From assembly GCF_008973465.1 (NCBI RefSeq), contig NZ_WBXN01000004.1, positions 6,612,501 through 6,676,500 on the forward strand: a DNA stretch of 64,000 nucleotides, read 5' to 3'. This DNA comes from Streptomyces sp. SS1-1. Lineage in GTDB: Bacteria; Actinomycetota; Actinomycetes; Streptomycetales; Streptomycetaceae. The notes beneath the pieces were generated by a model. The model did no database searches. It saw nothing but the letters and a program-made list of their open reading frames with translations, and was not told the DNA's origin. The translations under genes and the position numbers were made by a program. This document shows positions 61,100 to 64,000 of this stretch, one piece after another; position 1 is the first letter of the stretch; every line of letters starts with the position of its first letter.

Positions 61100-61981
61100 A
61101 TGCGGGTGGGTGTGCACATCAGCCGGTTCGACCACCCCGGAGGCGGTCCGGCGCTCGGCGCCGAACTCGCCGCCGTGGGCGCCGCCGCCGAGGCGGGCGG
61201 GGTCAGCCGGCTGTCGGTGATGGACCATTACTTCCAGATGGAGTTCAACGACCGCGCCGAGGACCCGATGCTGGAGGCGTACACGACCCTCGGCTACCTC
61301 GCGGCCCACACCTCCACGGTGCGGCTCGGGGCGCTGGTGACCGGTGTGACGTACCGGCATCCCGGCCTGCTGGCGAAGATCGTGACGACCCTCGACGTGC
61401 TGTCCGGGGGCCGGGCCACGCTCGGCATCGGCGCGGCCTGGTACGAGCGGGAGCACGTGGGGCTCGGCGTGCCCTTCCCGCCGGTCGCCGAGCGGTTCGA
61501 ACGGCTGGAGGAGACCCTGCGGATCTGCCTGCGGATGTGGGACCCGCAGGCCGACGGCCCGTTCGAGGGCCGGCATTTCCGGCTCGCCGAGACCCTGAAC
61601 GTCCCGGCGCCGCTCTCCTCGCCCCGTCCCGAGATCATGATCGGCGGGGGCGGCGAGATGAAGACGCTGCGGCTGGTGGCCCGGTACGCCGACGCGTGCA
61701 ACCTCTTCGCCACCTCGCCGAAGGAGGTCGCGCACAAGCTCGACGTGCTGCGCCGCCACTGCGACACCGAGGGGCGCGACTACGACGCGATCCGCAGGAC
61801 GCTCGTCTACGGCGGTGAGGCCGCGGGCCGGGGGGACCTGGACGCCTTCACCCGGGACGCCGAGGAGTACACGGGGCTCGGGATCGACACGATGATCCTG
61901 TCGCCGGGCACGGGACGGCCGGCGGCGTTCGTCGAGGAGTTCGCGGCTCCCGCCGTGCCGCGGCTGGCCGCTCTGGGCTGA
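61100..61981 (+). CDS. LLM-class F420-dependent oxidoreductase
   Basis: A 293-aa luciferase-like TIM-barrel enzyme: VGVHISRFDHP, LSVMDHYFQM, VRLGALVTGVTYRHPGLLAKI, GGRATLGIGAAWYEREH and PEIMIGGGGEMKTLRLVARYADACN, the pattern of TIGR03560-type F420-dependent members. GGAGGAG precedes the ATG. It is probably regulated with or by the divergent MarR gene. The substrate is unknown. Confidence 0.9.
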   Translation: MRVGVHISRFDHPGGGPALGAELAAVGAAAEAGGVSRLSVMDHYFQMEFNDRAEDPMLEAYTTLGYLAAHTSTVRLGALVTGVTYRHPGLLAKIVTTLDVLSGGRATLGIGAAWYEREHVGLGVPFPPVAERFERLEETLRICLRMWDPQADGPFEGRHFRLAETLNVPAPLSSPRPEIMIGGGGEMKTLRLVARYADACNLFATSPKEVAHKLDVLRRHCDTEGRDYDAIRRTLVYGGEAAGRGDLDAFTRDAEEYTGLGIDTMILSPGTGRPAAFVEEFAAPAVPRLAALG

Positions 61982-62025
61982 CCCCCGGCGGTGGGGCCGA
62001 CCCTCGGCGGGCCGGACGTCACGAA

Positions 62026-62050
62026 GGGCCGGAGCGCTCGGCTCCGGCCC
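62026..62050. terminator. bidirectional hairpin terminator
   Basis: Perfect 10-bp arms, GGGCCGGAGC and its complement, with a 5-base loop, between the convergent LLM and FMN-reductase genes. Confidence 0.75.
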
Positions 62051-62065
62051 TCAGGGGGTGCCTGG

Positions 62066-62629
62066 TCAGGCGGCGATCTTCTCGCCCGCGTGGCCGTGGA
62101 TGTGCGCGATGACCTCGGCCAGCTGGGCGGCGACCTCGGCGTCGTCGGCCGGGTGCGTCTCGGCGAAGCGGGTCACGGAGCCCGGGATGGACAGCTTGAC
62201 GTCCTCCAGCACCTTGCCGCCGGCGATGCCCACGGCCTTGCGGGCCTCGTCCTGCGCCCACACGCCGCCGTACTGGCCGAACGCGGTGCCGATCACGGCC
62301 ACCGGCTTGCCGCCGAAGGCGCCGGCGCCGTACGGGCGGGACAGCCAGTCGATGGCGTTCTTCAGGACGGCCGGGATGGTGCCGTTGTACTCGGGGGAGA
62401 AGAGCAGGAAGCCGTCGGCGGACTGGGCGGCCTCGCGCAGCGCGGCGGCCGTGGCGGGGACACCGCCCTCGACGTCGATGTCCTCGTTGTAGAAGGGGAT
62501 GTCGGCCAGGCCCTCGAACAGCACGACCTCGGCGCCCTCGGGAGCGAGCTTGACGGCCGCCTCCGCCAGCTGACGGTTGTGCGAACCGGCGCGAAGGCTG
62601 CCGACGAGCGCGAGGATGCGAACAGACAT
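62066..62629 (-). CDS. NADPH-dependent FMN reductase
   Basis: A 187-aa flavodoxin-fold reductase: LVGSLRAGSHNRQLA binds the FMN phosphate, and SPEYNGTIPAVLKNAIDWLSRP is the family signature. GGAG lies before the ATG at 62629. It is divergent from the TetR gene; two matching palindromes in the 117-bp gap make it that regulator's probable target. It could reduce quinones, azo compounds or free FMN. Confidence 0.92.
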   Translation of the reverse strand: MSVRILALVGSLRAGSHNRQLAEAAVKLAPEGAEVVLFEGLADIPFYNEDIDVEGGVPATAAALREAAQSADGFLLFSPEYNGTIPAVLKNAIDWLSRPYGAGAFGGKPVAVIGTAFGQYGGVWAQDEARKAVGIAGGKVLEDVKLSIPGSVTRFAETHPADDAEVAAQLAEVIAHIHGHAGEKIAA

Positions 62630-62667
62630 GCGAACTCCAAGGATGCTGAAACACTGCCGAAACGATC

Positions 62668-62716
62668 CGGACCGGGGTCCGTTTAACTTCTAGCATCCTA
62701 AGCGGACTACGGTCCA
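62668..62716. promoter_or_regulatory. pair of TetR-type operators
   Basis: CGGACCGGGGTCCG (62668-62681) and CGGACTACGGTCCA (62703-62716) share CGGAC-N4-GTCC and a following GTTT, 35 bp apart. They lie between divergent FMN-reductase and TetR genes. A separate GGATGCT/AGCATCC pair (62641 and 62692) brackets the first site. Confidence 0.65.
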
Positions 62717-62746
62717 GTTTCATTCCCGATGCTTTACGCTGGCTTC

Positions 62747-63403
62747 ATGTCCGCCGCTCTGCCGCCGTTCCCACAGCCGGAGGAGTCCCTCGGCACACCC
62801 CCGGTGCTCGACGTGGGCGCCGCCTCCGACGAGCCGTGCCTGCGGGCCGACGCGGCCCGCAACCGCGCCCGGCTGCTCGAGGCTGCCTCCCGGCTGATCG
62901 CCGAGCACGGCGCCGCCGGCGTCACCATGGAGGCCGTCGCGGCTGCCGCCGGTGTGGGCAAGGGCACAGTGTTCCGCCGGTTCGGCGACCGCACCGGCCT
63001 GCTCCTGGCCCTGCTCGACCACTCGGCGCGCACGCTCCAGGCCGACTTCATGGGCGGCCCGCCCCCGCTGGGCCCCGGAGCACCCCCGGTCGACCGGCTG
63101 CGCGCCTTCGGGCTCGCCGTGCTCTACCGGTGCGCGGAGCAGCTGGACCTGCAGCTCGCGGCCCAGCCCGAGCCCTCCCGGCGCTTCGCCCACCCCTTCC
63201 AGCAGGCCCTGCACACCCACGTCACGATGCTGCTGCGGCAGATCCGGCCCGGCGCCGACTGCGACCTGCTCGCGCACACACTCCTGGCCTCCCTCGACCC
63301 CGCCCTCATCAACCACCTCACCCGGCAGCGCGGCATGCCCCTGGAGCGGCTGGAGAAGGGCTGGATCGACCTCGTGGCCCGGGTGACCGGCACCGACGCC
63401 TGA
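62747..63403 (+). CDS. TetR-family transcriptional regulator
   Basis: A 218-aa TetR protein. The helix-turn-helix is ITMEAVAAAAGVGKGTVFRRF-like (VTMEAVAAAAGVGKGTVFRR), with the preceding ARLLEAASRLIAEHG helix. The ATG at 62747 lies 6 bases after a TACGCT -10-like hexamer, so a leaderless start is likely; an upstream in-frame ATG at 62729 would sit in the promoter. It probably represses itself and the divergent FMN reductase. Confidence 0.9.
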   Translation: MSAALPPFPQPEESLGTPPVLDVGAASDEPCLRADAARNRARLLEAASRLIAEHGAAGVTMEAVAAAAGVGKGTVFRRFGDRTGLLLALLDHSARTLQADFMGGPPPLGPGAPPVDRLRAFGLAVLYRCAEQLDLQLAAQPEPSRRFAHPFQQALHTHVTMLLRQIRPGADCDLLAHTLLASLDPALINHLTRQRGMPLERLEKGWIDLVARVTGTDA

Positions 63404-63609
63404 CCCACCCGCGCGGGCCGCCGAGAAGATCGGTGCCGACGACCTGATGCCCGGACGGCTGCCGCCGCCTAGGCTGGGCACGGTCCACATCGAACTGCCG
63501 TCCGGCCGTCGCACGCGCGGAGCCGGCCGACCCCGCGGTGACGGTGGCGCACCGCGGCCCCGGCCGAACCGTGCGCGGGGCACGCGGCGTCGACGCCAGG
63601 GAGGCGTGC

Positions 63610-64000
63610 ATGCGCACCACGGTCGGCATCATCGGCGGCGGCCCCGCCGGGCTGCTCCTCGCCCGGCTGCTGCACCGGGCCGGGATCGACTGCGTGGTGC
63701 TGGAGAGCCGGTCGCGGGAGTACGTCGAGCAGCGCCAGCGCGCCGGGATGCTGGAGCAGGGCACCGTCGACGCCCTGCGCGAGGCCGGCGCCGCCGCACG
63801 GCTGGACACCGAGGGCCTGGTGCACCACGGCATCGAACTGCGCTTCGACGGCGAACGCCACCGCGTCGACTTCCCGTCCCTCACCGGCGGCCGCACGGTG
63901 ACCATCTACGCGCAGACCGAGATCGTGAAGGACCTCGTCGCGCTCCAACTCGCCAAAGGGCCCCCGCTGTTGTTCGGCGCGGAGGCGCTCGCCGTGGAAA
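63610..64000 (+). CDS. pobA: 4-hydroxybenzoate 3-monooxygenase, 3'-truncated
   Basis: The first 130 residues of an FAD-dependent aromatic hydroxylase: TVGIIGGGPAGLLLARLLH (FAD-binding GxGxxG), VVLESRSREYVEQRQRAGMLEQGTVD type, and GIELRFDGERHRVDFPSLTGG. The RQRAGMLEQGTVDLLREAG-like segment is characteristic of PobA. GGAGG precedes the ATG at 63610. The enzyme makes protocatechuate. A TAGGCT hexamer near 63468 could be its -10. The gene continues beyond the window. Confidence 0.88.
   Translation, partial: MRTTVGIIGGGPAGLLLARLLHRAGIDCVVLESRSREYVEQRQRAGMLEQGTVDALREAGAAARLDTEGLVHHGIELRFDGERHRVDFPSLTGGRTVTIYAQTEIVKDLVALQLAKGPPLLFGAEALAVE

Overview
The window is chromosomal DNA of a Streptomyces species. 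Evidence: very high GC with strong GC3 bias, many GTG starts and ATGA/GTGA stop-start overlaps, a gas vesicle cluster in the gvpO-A-F-G-J-L-S-K order used by streptomycetes, an egtA-B-C-D ergothioneine operon, a furA-katG pair and a streptogrisin-type protease. The block lipoprotein / DUF574 methyltransferase / PAS-GGDEF-EAL protein / LysR / sdhCAB matches, from memory, the S. coelicolor SCO0922-SCO0930 neighbourhood. I found no insertion sequence, prophage, CRISPR array, tRNA or rRNA.

Layout. 1-3.1 kb: end of an Fpg/Nei DNA glycosylase, then an ECF sigma factor and a zinc-finger anti-sigma factor separated by a gene of unknown function. 3.2-7.2 kb: CapA-like lipoprotein, a divergent MarR/alpha-beta hydrolase pair with two operator-like repeats, a universal stress protein and a polysaccharide deacetylase. 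7.3-12.2 kb: cell-surface genes (class F sortase, two related secreted proteins facing each other across a long hairpin, a DUF4239 protein, a proline-rich protein, a repeat lipoprotein). 12.5-15.4 kb: a methyltransferase translationally coupled to the c-di-GMP enzyme RmdA. 15.5-20.3 kb: two LysR regulators, an alcohol dehydrogenase and two SDRs. 20.4-23.8 kb: succinate dehydrogenase/fumarate reductase sdhCAB. 23.9-27.4 kb: gas vesicle cluster, lacking gvpY and gvpZ. 27.5-31.7 kb: UvrA-like ABC ATPase, luciferase-like monooxygenase, HAD phosphatase, dodecin. 31.8-36.2 kb: egtABCD. 36.4-39.2 kb: bacterial PARG-like protein (with a possible leader ORF), a MazF-like protein and an amidase.

39.6-43.6 kb is the least explained part. 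It is a five-gene, tightly coupled unit of a 61-aa peptide, an unrecognised 235-aa protein, two paralogous helical proteins of unknown function and a cytoplasmic beta-lactamase-fold hydrolase. A 25-bp-arm hairpin closes it. It is the best candidate for an undescribed system.

43.6-47.9 kb: streptogrisin C-like protease, then the Fur-type regulator and catalase-peroxidase with a putative leaderless promoter. 48-53.9 kb: small stress and housekeeping genes, including a hemerythrin-type gene interrupted by an in-frame amber codon. 54-64 kb: catabolic and redox genes with local regulators: glucarate dehydratase, fructosamine-kinase-like protein, XRE and MarR regulators, CoA-transferase, F420-type oxidoreductase, FMN reductase with a divergent TetR regulator and two matching palindromes, and the start of 4-hydroxybenzoate 3-monooxygenase.

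Family names come from reading motifs in the translations. No database search was run, so DUF numbers and synteny statements are from memory.
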